Shown here: one piece after another, positions 21,447 through 32,569 of the stretch
How the letters are laid out: each line of letters starts with the position of its first letter
How positions within the stretch are numbered: the stretch's first letter is position 1
Assembly: GCF_018474025.1 (NCBI RefSeq)
Contig: NZ_JAHCTA010000004.1
Location: forward strand, 248,001-312,000
Direction: 5' to 3'
DNA from: Alteromonas oceanisediminis
GTDB lineage: Bacteria > Pseudomonadota > Gammaproteobacteria > Enterobacterales > Alteromonadaceae
DNA length: 64,000 nt
Made by a program: the position numbers and the translations under genes
Notes under the pieces: generated by a model
Seen by the model: the letters and a program-made list of their open reading frames with translations, nothing else
Told to the model about the DNA's origin: nothing
The model's database searches: none

Positions 21447-22226
21447 ATGAAAATTGATTCGACAATGACTGCAGTTGTTACCGGTGGCTGTTCCGGCTTA
21501 GGGCATGCAACGGCTGTACGTTTACGTGAATCCGGCTTTAACGTCGCCATCTTTGACATGAATGCGGAAGTGGGTGCACAGCGTGTCAGCGAACTTGGCG
21601 AAGAGTCAACATTGTTTTGTCAGGTTGATGTGCGTGATGCACAGGCGGTGGAAGCCGCTTTTGCGCAAGTGGAAGAGCGCTTCGGCAATCTTAGAGTGTG
21701 TGTAAATTGCGCAGGTATTGCCCCAGCGAAGCGCGTGCTCAGTAGAGAGGGTGACCCTATGCCCTTAGACAGTTTTTCATCGGTCATCGATATCAACCTG
21801 GTCGGCACATTCAATGTTGCCCGTGTGGCAGCGTCCTATATGGCAAAACACCCAACGCTCGGTGAAGCGCAGGAGCGGGGTTTAATTGTTAACACCGCAT
21901 CCGTGGCCGGTTACGAAGGGCAGATTGGCCAAGCGGCCTATGCTGCGAGTAAAGGAGGCATCATTGCGTTGAGCTTGCCGCTAGCGAGAGATTTAGCCAA
22001 AGTAGGCGTTCGCGTCAACGCGATTGCCCCCGGGATCATGGGCACGCCTATGTTGCTCGCCATGCCTGACAACGTGCAAGATGCGCTGAAAGCGAATGTT
22101 CCGTTTCCTGACCGCCTTGGTCTACCGAGTGAATTCGCTAGTCTGGTTGTGCACATGATAGAAAACGCCTATTTGAACGGAGAAACTATTCGATTAGACG
22201 GCGCGTTACGCATGCCGTCTAAGTAG
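21447..22226 (+). CDS. Short-chain dehydrogenase/reductase (HSD10-like)
   Basis: A classical SDR of 259 residues. The NAD-binding TGGCSGLG loop is at 12-19, the catalytic residues are S152, Y165 and K169 (YAASKGG), and the IAPGIMGTPML segment follows. An acidic residue after beta-2 (IFDMN, D37) suggests NAD over NADP. The overall layout, including the VNCAGIAPAKRVL stretch and the SYMAKH...ERGLIVNTASVAGYEGQ loop, resembles 3-hydroxyacyl-CoA dehydrogenase type II (HSD17B10-like), used in fatty-acid or branched-chain breakdown. The exact substrate cannot be told. AAGAGGGA precedes the ATG. Confidence 0.88.
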   Translation: MKIDSTMTAVVTGGCSGLGHATAVRLRESGFNVAIFDMNAEVGAQRVSELGEESTLFCQVDVRDAQAVEAAFAQVEERFGNLRVCVNCAGIAPAKRVLSREGDPMPLDSFSSVIDINLVGTFNVARVAASYMAKHPTLGEAQERGLIVNTASVAGYEGQIGQAAYAASKGGIIALSLPLARDLAKVGVRVNAIAPGIMGTPMLLAMPDNVQDALKANVPFPDRLGLPSEFASLVVHMIENAYLNGETIRLDGALRMPSK

Positions 22227-22238
22227 AGGTACAACCTG

Positions 22239-22739
22239 ATGAGCGAGATGCCGCGCAAGATTGTTCTCTTGGGTAACTCGGGTTCAGGGAAGTCGACGCT
22301 GGCTAAACGATTGGTCGGCGAAGCGCACCTCGCTCATCTCGATTTAGATACAGTTGCATGGTTACCAACAGAGCCACCTCAGAGACAGTCACTGTCAGTA
22401 TCAATCGAACGTATTGATCAGTTTATGCAACACAATACCCGTTGGATCATTGAAGGCTGTTACACCGATTTGCTCAGTCATGCCGCCAAAAGCGCCAATG
22501 AACTGATTTATCTTGACGTGCCTACTGAGCAGTGTGTCGCTAATGCGCTCGCTCGGCCGTGGGAGTCACATAAATATTCCTCGGCTGAGGAACAAAACCG
22601 CAACCTTCCCATGTTACTTGAGTGGATTAGGCAGTACCCCCACCGCACTGACACGTTCTCACAGGCGGCGCACAATGGTTTATTTGAATGTTTTACCGGG
22701 AAGAAAACGCGCGTGTCACGCCAGGCTGACTCAGTGTAA
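22239..22739 (+). CDS. P-loop kinase-like protein
   Basis: A 166-residue P-loop NTPase resembling the adenylate/shikimate kinase-like 'topology modulation' ATPases. Walker A GNSGSGKST is at 12-20, LDLDTVAW supplies the acidic substrate-side motif, and RWIIEGCYTDLL and ELIYLDVP follow as expected of this fold. The substrate is unknown. It lies 12 bases after the SDR gene with AGAGGT before its ATG, so the two are probably co-transcribed. Confidence 0.78.
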   Translation: MSEMPRKIVLLGNSGSGKSTLAKRLVGEAHLAHLDLDTVAWLPTEPPQRQSLSVSIERIDQFMQHNTRWIIEGCYTDLLSHAAKSANELIYLDVPTEQCVANALARPWESHKYSSAEEQNRNLPMLLEWIRQYPHRTDTFSQAAHNGLFECFTGKKTRVSRQADSV

Positions 22740-22929
22740 TTTGCAAACTCTATTGTAAAAAGCACTTGCGCCTGCACAGATCATTCATTCAAACACCTAA
22801 TCGCTGCGTGCTTTAAAACCATCTATGCAAATGATTTTATTGAATAATTTCACTTTTCGCATACGTGTAAAACGACGGTATTAAACTTGCTGCGTTATCG
22901 GCTTCCACAATGTGCAAAAAGGATTGCTA

Positions 22930-24306
22930 ATGACCACAGTTACGACGATAAACCCCTACACTGAACAAAAAATAACGACCTACTCCTTAATGACCAAAGC
23001 CGATGCGGAAGAGCGCATAGAACAAGCCCACACCTGTTTTCAGTCTTGGAAACTTACATCCTTCGACGAGCGCGCCACATTGATGCAGGCTCTCGCAGAC
23101 GAAATTGAAGAGGCAGAAGATGCGCTCGTTAATCTGATGGTTTCTGAGATGGGGAAACTCGCGGCGCAGGCTAAACAGGAAATCGCGTTGTGTGCGGCCA
23201 TCTGTCGCTATAGCGCAGACAATGCAGCAGATGTGCTTGCCGATGAAGAGCGTGAATTTGAGCAAGGCAAGGCGTTGATCACGCATCAACCCATTGGCGT
23301 CATTTTGGGGATACAGCCTTGGAATTTCCCACTTTACCAAGTGATACGATATAGCGCAGCCAATATTATGGCGGGCAATGTCACCGTGTTAAAGCATGCA
23401 TCAAATGTTTTTGGCATGTCGCAAATGATAGAGACCCTCTACCGCAAAGCGGGATTTCCAGAGCATTGTTATCAATCTTTGCTGTTAGATGGCGAAACGG
23501 TCAATGACCTAATTGCGAATCAATATATACGTGGTGTTACGTTTACGGGTAGTGATGAAATTGGCAAAAAAGTCGGTGCAGAGGCCGCTAGGTACGCTAA
23601 GAAGTCGGTACTTGAGCTTGGCAGCAATGATGCATTTATGGTGTTAGATGATGCTGACATTGCATTGGCCGTAGAAGCGTGTGTTAAAGGTCGTATGATC
23701 AACAATGGCGAAACCTGTGTCTCGGCAAAACGCTTCATCGTGACGCGCAAAAACTACGCAGCATTCAAACAGCAATTTGTTGCGGCGTTAGAAGACATGA
23801 AGATGGGCGACCCTACCGCAGAAGATACGGACTTGGGTCCAATGGCGCGTGAAGACTTGCGCGATGAGTTGCACGAACAAGTCACCCAATCAATTCAAAA
23901 AGGCGCAGTCAACGTCATCGGTTGTGAGGTACCTGAGCGAACCGGATTCTTCTACCCACCCTCCATTTTGGAAAACGTAAAACCCGGCATGCCAGCTTAC
24001 GATGACGAATTATTTGGACCCGTGGCCGCGTTGATCGAAGCACAAGATGACGAAGATGCAATGCGCATTGCCAACGACTCCCGTTATGGGTTAGGCGGCG
24101 GCATTTTCAGCAAAAATGTCGACAAAGCCATCGAGCTGGCAAAGCTGCATTTTGACACCGGTATGGTCAATATTAATGGTTATGCACTGGCACAACCGAA
24201 TCTACCTTTCGGTGGGGTAAAAGCCAGCGGTTATGGCCGGGAACATGGTGGACTGGGCATGACAGAGTTTGTTAACACCAAATCGATCATGATCATGCCC
24301 TCATAG
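22930..24306 (+). CDS. NAD(P)-dependent succinate-semialdehyde dehydrogenase (Sad/YneI type)
   Basis: An aldehyde dehydrogenase of 458 residues with the general-base glutamate E229 (VLELGSND, with Ser-Asn in place of the usual Gly) and the catalytic cysteine C263 (NNGETCVSAKR). The sequence follows E. coli Sad/YneI, which oxidises succinate semialdehyde with NAD, including GVILGIQPWNFPLYQVIR and LGPMAREDLRDELH. The ATG at 22930 has AAGGA seven bases upstream. It converges on the Lon-like gene with only seven bases between the stops. No GABA aminotransferase is nearby. Confidence 0.85.
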   Translation: MTTVTTINPYTEQKITTYSLMTKADAEERIEQAHTCFQSWKLTSFDERATLMQALADEIEEAEDALVNLMVSEMGKLAAQAKQEIALCAAICRYSADNAADVLADEEREFEQGKALITHQPIGVILGIQPWNFPLYQVIRYSAANIMAGNVTVLKHASNVFGMSQMIETLYRKAGFPEHCYQSLLLDGETVNDLIANQYIRGVTFTGSDEIGKKVGAEAARYAKKSVLELGSNDAFMVLDDADIALAVEACVKGRMINNGETCVSAKRFIVTRKNYAAFKQQFVAALEDMKMGDPTAEDTDLGPMAREDLRDELHEQVTQSIQKGAVNVIGCEVPERTGFFYPPSILENVKPGMPAYDDELFGPVAALIEAQDDEDAMRIANDSRYGLGGGIFSKNVDKAIELAKLHFDTGMVNINGYALAQPNLPFGGVKASGYGREHGGLGMTEFVNTKSIMIMPS

Positions 24307-24313
24307 GGAGCGG

Positions 24314-26692
24314 CTAGTCTGCGCCACTGACAATATTAGCAATGTTATACAAGCGATTGACCGCATGATAATTGACGCTGCCCTTAGGGTAGCGTCCTTT
24401 CGTATTAATCTGGCCGGCATCCATTCCCATTAACAGTGATATAGCTTCATCTACCGTGGCCACCACATACACGTGAAAGCGTTTTTCGCGAATCGCTTTA
24501 ATCACCGCACTATTGAGCATCAAGTTAATTTGATTCGAAGCCGGTATTACCACGCCTTGCTGACCAGTAAGCCCGCGATGTAAACACAGGTCGAAGAACC
24601 CTTCTATTTTCTCATTAACGCCGCCCACCGCCTGAACCTCACCGTATTGGTTGATGCTGCCAGTGATTGCGAGCTCCTGAGTAGCAGGCAGTTCAGTCAA
24701 GGCTGAGATTAAGGCGATCAGTTCCCCCAGAGAGGCACTGTCGCCGTCAATATGGCCGTAGCTTTGCTCTAACGCAATATTAGCCGACAGCGTGAGTGGA
24801 AAATACTGTGCGTACTTGTTGCCCAAATAGCCGGTTAGCAGCATGACACCCTTACTATGAATGGGTTGCCCTAATTCCACTTCGCGTTCAATATCAACTA
24901 CCCCAGCGGCTCCCGCGTATACGGTTGAAGTGATCCTCGCAGGCGTGCCGAACATGGTGTCACCCACTTCCAGTACCGTCAGTCCATTGACTTTACCCAC
25001 CGCTTTGCCTTCTGTTGCGATAAGTACGTGACCTTCTTTTATATCTTCCAATAACGCACTACTGACCCGACCTGTACGCATTTTTTTAGCCGCCAGCGCC
25101 TGCTCAATGTGGTTCAGTTGCAACACGCTATGGCCCTGTTGGTGGCCGAAATAGTGCGCTTCGTGGATCAACTCAATCACGTCCGAGAAACGCGCAGAAA
25201 GTTTGAGTTGATGTTCAGCCATACGCATCGAATAGCTCACTAAACGCAACATCGCATCTTCTTCAATTCCCGTCATGCCCAACCGCAACACCTGATGACG
25301 CACCCTGCCTACGAAGTCCACAAGATTCCGATTCTTCAATGCAATTTCATGATCGAAATCGACCAACACACGGAACAATTCTGCAAACTCATCATCGTAA
25401 TCTTGCAGCATGTAATACAAATCACGCGAGCCCAGCAATATCACTTTCACATTCAGGTCAATGGCCTGTGGCGATAATGTGATCGAGTTCACCATGCCTA
25501 CATCCTGCTGCGGTAAATCCATTTTCAGCGAAGAAAACTTCAGCGCCAGTTTGAGCGACTCCCAAACATAAGGCTGCTCGACAAGTTTGTCGGCATCAAG
25601 CAACAAATACCCCCCATTCGCGCGATGCAATGCACCGCTTCGGATCATTTGATAGGTGGTATAAGCAACACCTTGAGCGCTGCTATATTCTATTTTCCCG
25701 AACAAATGCTGATGGGTTGGGTTGGGCTCGTAAACCACTGGCACGCCATCAGTCAAGCCATGACTTACCAACGTGTTAGGCAGAAACTGTTCTTCAAACA
25801 TCGCGCGTAAATCAGCGTCGTCTGGTTTGTCTTCCTTGCCTTCAAAAGCCAAAATATCAAGTACAGTGTCGATTAACGGAGAGCGCATACTGCGCAAATA
25901 TTTTAGAATGCCTAAATTCGCAGCGTATTTATGCTCAAGGCTTTTCAACAAGGGCTTAATGCCCTGCTCAGCCGTGGCTCGCGTAAGTTCACGTACACGT
26001 TCTGAGTGCTGTCGCTTCCAAATAGGTAACTCGATGAGTGCTTCACTGAGTTGTGTTTCCAAGTCGTCGATGAGGGCGTAAAACTGCTGCCGAGTCGGTT
26101 CATCAACATGGGCAAAGGCTTGATCCGTGACAGGAGTTCCATTGATGATCGGCGAAAAGGTAATGCTGCCATCGTCTTCGATCATGGCCACACCTTTAGC
26201 TTGTGCCTGAGACTCTATGGCATCGATGGCGTGATCGTATTTTAATTCAAACTGCCGGCCAATAGCGGCCTTCTTGCGTTGATAGCCAGGATTTTCAAAC
26301 GCTGCTGGGAACGTATCCTGTACCTGATCGATAAGATCATCAATATCCGCGTAAAATTGCTTGCTGTCGCCGGGCGGAAGGCGCAACGCAATCGGTTCTC
26401 GCTCTTCGCTAAAGTTATTTAAGTACAGCCAATCATCGGGTGTTGGTTTGTCCACAACGGCCTTTGCGACATGGTCGTGAACCAGTGTGTATCGCCCGGT
26501 GGCCTGCTCCCCCATAACGTATAGGTTGTATCCTGTGGCCTGTATTCCAAGACCGAAGCTAAGCGCCTCGCGCGCGCGGTCTTGTCCGATAAACGTAGCC
26601 TGTAGCGCGGCATCATCTTCAAGTGCAGCTCGGATGACTTTACGGTCTGGCAGCGCACACAGCTGCTCGGGGGAAAGTATGTAATCAGTCAA
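24314..26692 (-). CDS. Lon-type ATP-dependent protease (AAA_32/S16, YcbZ-like)
   Basis: A 792-residue protein combining an AAA_32-type ATPase region with a C-terminal Lon (S16) peptidase domain, like E. coli YcbZ/LonH. The catalytic dyad is visible as S652 (DGDSASLGE) and K695 (GGVNEKIEGF). A Walker B-like GGYLLLDAD is at about 360-367. The Walker A is degenerate (GEQATGRYT at 61-69, lacking the lysine), as is usual in this family (GTGR). A coiled-coil insert lies at about 200-260. It is divergent from leuS. Confidence 0.93.
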   Translation of the reverse strand: MTDYILSPEQLCALPDRKVIRAALEDDAALQATFIGQDRAREALSFGLGIQATGYNLYVMGEQATGRYTLVHDHVAKAVVDKPTPDDWLYLNNFSEEREPIALRLPPGDSKQFYADIDDLIDQVQDTFPAAFENPGYQRKKAAIGRQFELKYDHAIDAIESQAQAKGVAMIEDDGSITFSPIINGTPVTDQAFAHVDEPTRQQFYALIDDLETQLSEALIELPIWKRQHSERVRELTRATAEQGIKPLLKSLEHKYAANLGILKYLRSMRSPLIDTVLDILAFEGKEDKPDDADLRAMFEEQFLPNTLVSHGLTDGVPVVYEPNPTHQHLFGKIEYSSAQGVAYTTYQMIRSGALHRANGGYLLLDADKLVEQPYVWESLKLALKFSSLKMDLPQQDVGMVNSITLSPQAIDLNVKVILLGSRDLYYMLQDYDDEFAELFRVLVDFDHEIALKNRNLVDFVGRVRHQVLRLGMTGIEEDAMLRLVSYSMRMAEHQLKLSARFSDVIELIHEAHYFGHQQGHSVLQLNHIEQALAAKKMRTGRVSSALLEDIKEGHVLIATEGKAVGKVNGLTVLEVGDTMFGTPARITSTVYAGAAGVVDIEREVELGQPIHSKGVMLLTGYLGNKYAQYFPLTLSANIALEQSYGHIDGDSASLGELIALISALTELPATQELAITGSINQYGEVQAVGGVNEKIEGFFDLCLHRGLTGQQGVVIPASNQINLMLNSAVIKAIREKRFHVYVVATVDEAISLLMGMDAGQINTKGRYPKGSVNYHAVNRLYNIANIVSGAD

Positions 26693-26786
26693 GCAGTCTA
26701 TCTTCTCTTTTTATTCGACCGTGTTTTCCCTGTAGTGTACACCGGTGACAAAGCGGTGTGTCAAATAGTGCGAGTTTTTTAAGTGA

Positions 26787-29501
<2,715 letters not shown>

Positions 29502-29503
29502 TT

Positions 29504-30043
29504 ATGAATAAGTGCAATGTTTTCCAACTCCGCTACTGGCTCATCATCGCCTGTTGTTGCGTGACGGTAAGCTGCGGGTTCGCTTTACGTGGATCGCAGC
29601 AGTTGCCACCACATATTCAACAAGTTGAGGTGCGCAGCCTGTCTAGCCACGATCTGCAAGCGCGAGCAATCGCGCAACGGCTAGGTATTTACCAATTGGA
29701 TTATACGCGTGCTGCGAAACCGTCAGAGCTGAGCCAAACAGTCATTCTCGAACTGCAACCAGAAAACCTTGACCGGCGCTTACTGTCGGTATTTCGAACC
29801 GGACAAGTAGCGGAATATGAGCTAATTTACCGTATCGACTACCGCGTGACCTTTCCGGGTTACGCTCCGATTGAATCTACCGTTGAGGTACTCAGAGAAT
29901 ACCAGGATGATCCTGATCAGGTACTGGCGAAATCCCGCGAACTTGATTTGATTTTAAGTGAGATGCGCGCGGACGCCGCCGATAGAATCATTCGCCTGAT
30001 GTCGAGCCAAATCAACACACTCGATCTACAGCCTGTTCCGTAG
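29504..30043 (+). CDS. lptE: LPS-assembly lipoprotein LptE
   Basis: LptE plugs the LptD barrel and helps place LPS in the outer membrane. The 179-residue product begins with a signal sequence ending in TVSCGF, giving a lipidated cysteine at residue 24, and carries the family motif FALRGSQQLPPHIQQVEV. Its ATG is two bases after the leuS stop, and holA starts two bases after its own stop, the typical arrangement. Confidence 0.95.
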   Translation: MNKCNVFQLRYWLIIACCCVTVSCGFALRGSQQLPPHIQQVEVRSLSSHDLQARAIAQRLGIYQLDYTRAAKPSELSQTVILELQPENLDRRLLSVFRTGQVAEYELIYRIDYRVTFPGYAPIESTVEVLREYQDDPDQVLAKSRELDLILSEMRADAADRIIRLMSSQINTLDLQPVP

Positions 30044-30045
30044 TC

Positions 30046-31071
30046 ATGCAAGTTTACCCGAATAAATTCGCGGAACAGATTGGCCGACAGTTGCCGAAAG
30101 TCGTTTTGATCTTCGGCGACGAGCCTCAACAGAAATTGGAATGTATCGACACACTGCGCCTTGCGGCAAAGCAACAAGGCTTTGATGAGCGGCAAAGCCT
30201 TGTCGCAGATAGTGAATTTGAATGGCACACCTTGCTGGAGGCAGCACAGAGTTTATCGTTGTTTTCTGCGCAACAATTTATTGAACTTGAGCTTCCGACT
30301 GCCAAGCCCGGCGCGGCAGGCTCGAAAGCATTGATTGAGGTGGCTCAATCCGATATGACCGATATGCTGCTTATGGTACATGGCCCTAAGGCTGGCAAAG
30401 ATGTGCAGTCGACAAAGTGGTTTAAGACGCTGGCCAGCCGTGGGCACTTTACCTTATGTTATCCGCTCGAAGGAAATCGCCTACACCAATGGGTACAGCA
30501 ATGCCTTCGCCAGCATAACCTCAGCGCTGATCCAGAGGCGGTTGCACTACTGGCAGACAGCTGTGAAGGGAATATGCTGGCAGCACGCCAAGAGATTGAA
30601 AAGTTAGCCTTACTGTTTAACGAAACCCATTTGAGCCGGGAAAACATCGAGTCTGCGATTGTCGATCAATCACGGTTTACTGTATTTCATCTGGTCGACG
30701 TGCTGTTACAGGGCGACAGTCAGCGTGCAGTAAAGATGCTGTATCGTCTGGAAAGTGAGGGCGTAGAGCCCAATATTATCATATGGGCGCTTGTCCGGGA
30801 GTGGCAAACGCTTTGGGCACTAACAGAACATCAGCGGATGAACCCTGCACAGCCCTTGCCTTGGCAAAAGCTGCGTATTTGGGGTAATCGGCAGGCGTTT
30901 TATCAATCTGCTCTTCAGCGCCTGACGGCGCATGACTTAGTCCAAATTCAAGCTAAATTGACCGAAGCAGATCGACGTTTTAAGCAAAGTCAGGTGAGCA
31001 AACCGTACGTGACTTTATGCCATCTGTGTTTACTGTTTGTTGCCGCTCCGCTGCATGATATGGCGATTTAA
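30046..31071 (+). CDS. holA: DNA polymerase III delta subunit
   Basis: HolA is the clamp-loader wrench that opens the beta sliding clamp. The 341-residue protein starts with the Pol III delta N-terminal domain (LPKVVLIFGDEPQQKLE, WHTLLEAAQSLSLFSAQQFIELELP) and keeps SCEGNMLAARQEIEKLALL and FTVFHLVDVLLQGD of the middle domains. It follows lptE by two bases and precedes nadD by 13. Confidence 0.97.
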   Translation: MQVYPNKFAEQIGRQLPKVVLIFGDEPQQKLECIDTLRLAAKQQGFDERQSLVADSEFEWHTLLEAAQSLSLFSAQQFIELELPTAKPGAAGSKALIEVAQSDMTDMLLMVHGPKAGKDVQSTKWFKTLASRGHFTLCYPLEGNRLHQWVQQCLRQHNLSADPEAVALLADSCEGNMLAARQEIEKLALLFNETHLSRENIESAIVDQSRFTVFHLVDVLLQGDSQRAVKMLYRLESEGVEPNIIIWALVREWQTLWALTEHQRMNPAQPLPWQKLRIWGNRQAFYQSALQRLTAHDLVQIQAKLTEADRRFKQSQVSKPYVTLCHLCLLFVAAPLHDMAI

Positions 31072-31084
31072 GGGATAGCACAGG

Positions 31085-31759
31085 GTGAACACACAATCGG
31101 TTATCGCTTTGTTCGGCGGCACGTTCAATCCTCCTCATCAAGGTCACCTTACCCCGTTGCTCTCATTGATTGACGAGCTAACGCTAGAGTGTGTTCGGGC
31201 GTTGCCGGCTAAGCAGCCTCCACACAAGGCCGGGGCAACGCTTGTCTCTGAAACGCACCGTTTAGAGATGCTAAAACGTTTGTATCAACCCTACCCGTCT
31301 TTACGTGTCGACGACACGGAATTACATTTACCAACGCCGTCCTTTAGCGTGCAGACACTACGCTACTTTAGGCAACTGTACCCGTTTGCCAGTGTGCTGT
31401 TTATTATGGGGGAAGACTCTTTGAAAAGCCTTCCGCAGTGGCACGAATGGCGGGAGATTAGCTCACTTGCCCACGTCGTCGTTCTACGCCGGCAAGACAC
31501 CTCAGTAGCTTATGACCCAAATAGTGAGCTAGGCAGATGGCTGGAACAGGTTAAAACGACACAAAAAAGCCAGCTTTTCGCACAAACCGCGGGTAAGGTG
31601 TTTTTTGCAGAAACACCACTACTGGATGTATCATCTACACAAATCCGACACGAGCTTGCGTGCGCCGCGACTTCAATTGACTGCGTTGAACGCATCAAAC
31701 AGTGGCTGCCTAAGCGTGTGCTCGACTATATTCAACAACACAATTTATACCAACAGTGA
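31085..31759 (+). CDS. nadD: Nicotinate-nucleotide adenylyltransferase
   Basis: NadD adenylates nicotinate mononucleotide in NAD synthesis. The 224-residue protein has the nucleotidyltransferase motif GGTFNPPHQGH, PAKQPPHK, the FIMGEDSLKSLPQWHEW segment and the C-terminal VSSTQIRHELA (ISSTxIR) motif. The start is GTG at 31085. Confidence 0.97.
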   Translation: MNTQSVIALFGGTFNPPHQGHLTPLLSLIDELTLECVRALPAKQPPHKAGATLVSETHRLEMLKRLYQPYPSLRVDDTELHLPTPSFSVQTLRYFRQLYPFASVLFIMGEDSLKSLPQWHEWREISSLAHVVVLRRQDTSVAYDPNSELGRWLEQVKTTQKSQLFAQTAGKVFFAETPLLDVSSTQIRHELACAATSIDCVERIKQWLPKRVLDYIQQHNLYQQ

Positions 31760-31778
31760 TAACTCGCTAGGAGAACCT

Positions 31779-32096
31779 TTGGACCATCAAACTTTGAAGC
31801 AATTTGTTATAGAAAAAATAGATGATATGAAAGGCCGTGACCTCATCGATTTGGATGTTGCCGGCAAATCAACCATTACCGACACACTGCTTATCTGCTC
31901 TGGCAATTCAAAACGTCATGTGGTGTCTATTGCTGAAAACGTGTCGTTAGAATGTAAAGCGGCCGGCAACCCACCATTGAGCATGGAAGGGAAAGAGACC
32001 GGTGAATGGGTACTGGTCGACTTAGGTGATATCGTCGTGCATGTTATGCAGGACGAGACACGAGATTTTTATCAGCTAGAAAAGCTCTGGGCTTAA
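31779..32096 (+). CDS. rsfS: Ribosome silencing factor RsfS
   Basis: RsfS binds uL14 and blocks joining of the ribosomal subunits in poor conditions. Translation is placed at a TTG at 31779 because TAGGAG lies four bases upstream and because this gives 105 residues, exactly the E. coli length. The conserved [20 protein letters not shown] and [12 protein letters not shown] motifs are present. A longer open frame reaches back into nadD and is not a real start. The stop shares one base with the rlmH start. Confidence 0.95.
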   Translation: MDHQTLKQFVIEKIDDMKGRDLIDLDVAGKSTITDTLLICSGNSKRHVVSIAENVSLECKAAGNPPLSMEGKETGEWVLVDLGDIVVHVMQDETRDFYQLEKLWA

Positions 32097-32566
32097 TGCG
32101 AATACACATTGTCGCGGTGGGGAACAAGATGCCTAATTGGGTGTCTGAAGGAAGTCATGAGTATTTGCGTCGTTTCCCGGCAGACTGCAGCGTTTCCATC
32201 ACAGAAATTACGCCCGGTAAACGAGGGAAAAACGCGGACATACCCAGAGTATTGCAGAAAGAAGGTGAACTCATGTTAGCGGCAGTGCCAAAAAACAATC
32301 GCATTGTCAGTTTAGAGGTTACCGGTAGACCGTGGACAACCCCTCAGCTTGCCGAGCAATTAGCGAAATGGCAAATGGACGGTCGAGATGTTTCTTTGCT
32401 GGTCGGAGGCCCCGAAGGATTGGCGCCATCCTGCGTTGCAGCAGCCGAGCAGCGTTGGTCGTTGTCGCCATTAACGCTGCCGCACCCTATGGTACGAGTA
32501 TTACTGGCTGAAAGTCTCTACCGTGCATGGAGTGTCAATCAAAATCATCCTTATCATCGAGAATAA
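32096..32566 (+). CDS. rlmH: 23S rRNA pseudouridine1915 N3-methyltransferase RlmH
   Basis: RlmH methylates pseudouridine 1915 in helix 69 of 23S rRNA on assembled 70S ribosomes. The 156-residue SPOUT protein has [11 protein letters not shown] at the start, the SAM-binding [11 protein letters not shown] knot and the [19 protein letters not shown]-terminus. Length and gene position (rsfS-rlmH-mrdA) match E. coli. Confidence 0.98.
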   Translation: MRIHIVAVGNKMPNWVSEGSHEYLRRFPADCSVSITEITPGKRGKNADIPRVLQKEGELMLAAVPKNNRIVSLEVTGRPWTTPQLAEQLAKWQMDGRDVSLLVGGPEGLAPSCVAAAEQRWSLSPLTLPHPMVRVLLAESLYRAWSVNQNHPYHRE

Positions 32567-32569
32567 GTT

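Noticed and set aside
31605-31778. Extended rsfS frame reaching into nadD
   Set aside because: The TTG at 31779 has a strong TAGGAG site and gives the exact family length.
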